Shown: positions 5,018-5,809 of the stretch, piece after piece | Layout: every line of letters starts with the position of its first letter | How positions within the stretch are numbered: position 1 is the first letter of the stretch | NCBI GenBank assembly: GCA_003524335.1 | Contig: DQHV01000325.1 | Location: forward strand, 1-5,809 | DNA length: 5,809 bases | Direction of reading: 5' to 3' | Source of the DNA: Candidatus Aminicenantota bacterium | Lineage (GTDB): Bacteria > Acidobacteriota > Aminicenantia > Aminicenantales > UBA8522 | The notes under the pieces: model-generated | What the model was told of the DNA's origin: nothing | The model's database searches: none | Seen by the model: only the letters and a program-made list of their open reading frames with translations | Program-made: the position numbers and the translations under genes

Positions 5018-5809
5018 ATGCGGATCAACCCGAAGACTTTCATCCTTCTCCTTCCCGGCCTTTTCTTCGCCGCCGGCGCCATGAGTTCCGACCTCAGCTT
5101 CCGGGTGTACGGAGGACTGGGGTACGCGGACGGCGGAGACCTCAGCCGGAGCATCTTGGGCTGGCGGGAGTATTATCAGGGCCGTCAAGGCGACGGCTTT
5201 TCCTCCACCTACGATTTGGGAGAGATGCACGGGACATCTGAGCTGGGAGTCGAGGCCGTCCTGGCGCTTTCTCGGCGCTGGAGCCTGAGCCTGGGTGTCG
5301 GCTATATCCACCAGAAGACGAGCGGAGAAATCACGACTCGGACGACCCGACACGAGGACATAACGAATGGATCCTCGGAGCAATGGACCGTCGATTTCGA
5401 GCAGGCGACAGAGCAGAATCCGGTCTATACGAAATTGACGATCCCCATCACGCTCAGCCTGGACTATTCTCTGGCGCTCAACGCCAAATGGACGTTGACG
5501 CTGGGAGGTGGAGGAGGGATCTATCCGGGGGATCTTGATCTTCAGGAGTCATACGGCATCGAGTCCGAGAGCATCAGCGAGCAGCAGACGGGGAATGGAG
5601 TCGTCCAGTACGTCGACCGGCTCACCACGGTTGGTGATTATTCCGAGAAGACGAAGAGCACGGGGTTCGGCCTGCACGGCCGGATCGGGCTCAACCTTCG
5701 GCTCGGTTCTTCCACTTTCCTGTCGATCACGGTCCTCGGCCGCTGGGTAAACATGAAGGGCTGGGAGGGAACCCGCCGCGACGCCAGCGAGTGGCAGTGG
5801 ACCTATGGG
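5018..5809 (+). CDS. Outer-membrane beta-barrel protein, C-terminus cut by window edge
   Basis: I translated this by hand from ATG 5018: 264 codons, open to the last base. A signal peptide is clear: MRINPKTF, hydrophobic 8-21, and likely cleavage after an Ala near 18-21. The mature part opens with LSFRVYGGLGYADGGD, followed by alternating-residue strands such as WSLSLGVGYIHQKTSG, KLTIPITLSLDYSLAL, KWTLTLGGGGGIYPGD (Gly163-167) and GFGLHGRIGLNLRLG. Between strands lie long polar stretches rich in Thr, Ser, Glu and Gln (about 105-136 and 172-212) that look like surface loops. This fits an outer-membrane beta-barrel of the OMP_b-brl or OmpW-like general type, but I see no signature that fixes the subfamily, and pore or adhesion function is unknown. 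No plug or TonB-box motif is visible. It follows the TPR gene by 78 bases and has a GGAG ribosome site. Confidence 0.75.
   Translation, partial: MRINPKTFILLLPGLFFAAGAMSSDLSFRVYGGLGYADGGDLSRSILGWREYYQGRQGDGFSSTYDLGEMHGTSELGVEAVLALSRRWSLSLGVGYIHQKTSGEITTRTTRHEDITNGSSEQWTVDFEQATEQNPVYTKLTIPITLSLDYSLALNAKWTLTLGGGGGIYPGDLDLQESYGIESESISEQQTGNGVVQYVDRLTTVGDYSEKTKSTGFGLHGRIGLNLRLGSSTFLSITVLGRWVNMKGWEGTRRDASEWQWTYG

Noticed and set aside
4199..5383. 394-codon open frame on the minus strand opposite the TPR and barrel genes
   Set aside because: It runs antisense to two well-supported genes and across their intergenic gap. Its translation is low-complexity in style with no recognisable domain or ribosome site; such frames are common in GC-rich DNA.
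1..5809. Mobile element, CRISPR array, tRNA or rRNA
   Set aside because: I saw no spaced direct repeats, terminal inverted repeats, transposase or integrase motifs, cloverleaf or rRNA-like segments; genes fill nearly the whole window.

Overview
This window looks like ordinary chromosomal DNA of a fairly GC-rich, Gram-negative-type (diderm) bacterium. The evidence is a LolA lipoprotein carrier, an outer-membrane beta-barrel protein and a periplasmic TPR protein, all with signal peptides. Codon use looks even across the window. There are no transposases, integrases, phage genes, tRNAs, rRNAs or CRISPR arrays. The style of the proteins (ECF sigma with ZAS anti-sigma, SSS symporter, DUF374 acyltransferase, RMDN-like TPR protein) would fit the Acidobacteriota/Aminicenantes area, but that placement is a guess and no marker gene proves it.

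Left arm (1-1830, minus strand): a transcription unit reads leftward from about 1835. It encodes LolA (1830-1162), then an ECF sigma factor (1108-539), then a zinc-binding membrane anti-sigma factor (542 to beyond base 1). The sigma and anti-sigma genes overlap by ATGA. The unit therefore joins an envelope lipoprotein-sorting protein to a sigma/anti-sigma pair. A perfect 7-bp inverted repeat touches the sigma start codon and holds its Shine-Dalgarno sequence in the loop.

Divergent promoter gap (1831-1879): 49 AT-rich bases separate lolA from the rightward genes. A -10-like box on each strand lies so close to its start codon that both mRNAs would be leaderless or nearly so.

Right arm (1880-5809, plus strand): a sodium:solute symporter (1880-3298), a DUF374/LPLAT-type acyltransferase (3399-4052), a secreted TPR protein resembling the RMDN family (4145-4939) and the start of an outer-membrane beta-barrel protein (5018 to beyond 5809). 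Gaps of 78-100 bases separate these genes. Each gap carries an extended -10 motif (TG-N-TATnnT-like), so they may be separate transcripts rather than one operon. The symporter and acyltransferase lack Shine-Dalgarno sequences, while the TPR and barrel genes have them.

Two genes run off the window: the anti-sigma factor at the left edge (its C-terminus is missing) and the barrel protein at the right edge (its C-terminus is missing). Most genes belong to the cell envelope. No new multi-gene system is evident. The points most worth following up are the leaderless-type starts, the hairpin at the sigma start, the lolA-sigma-anti-sigma linkage and the RMDN-like protein.
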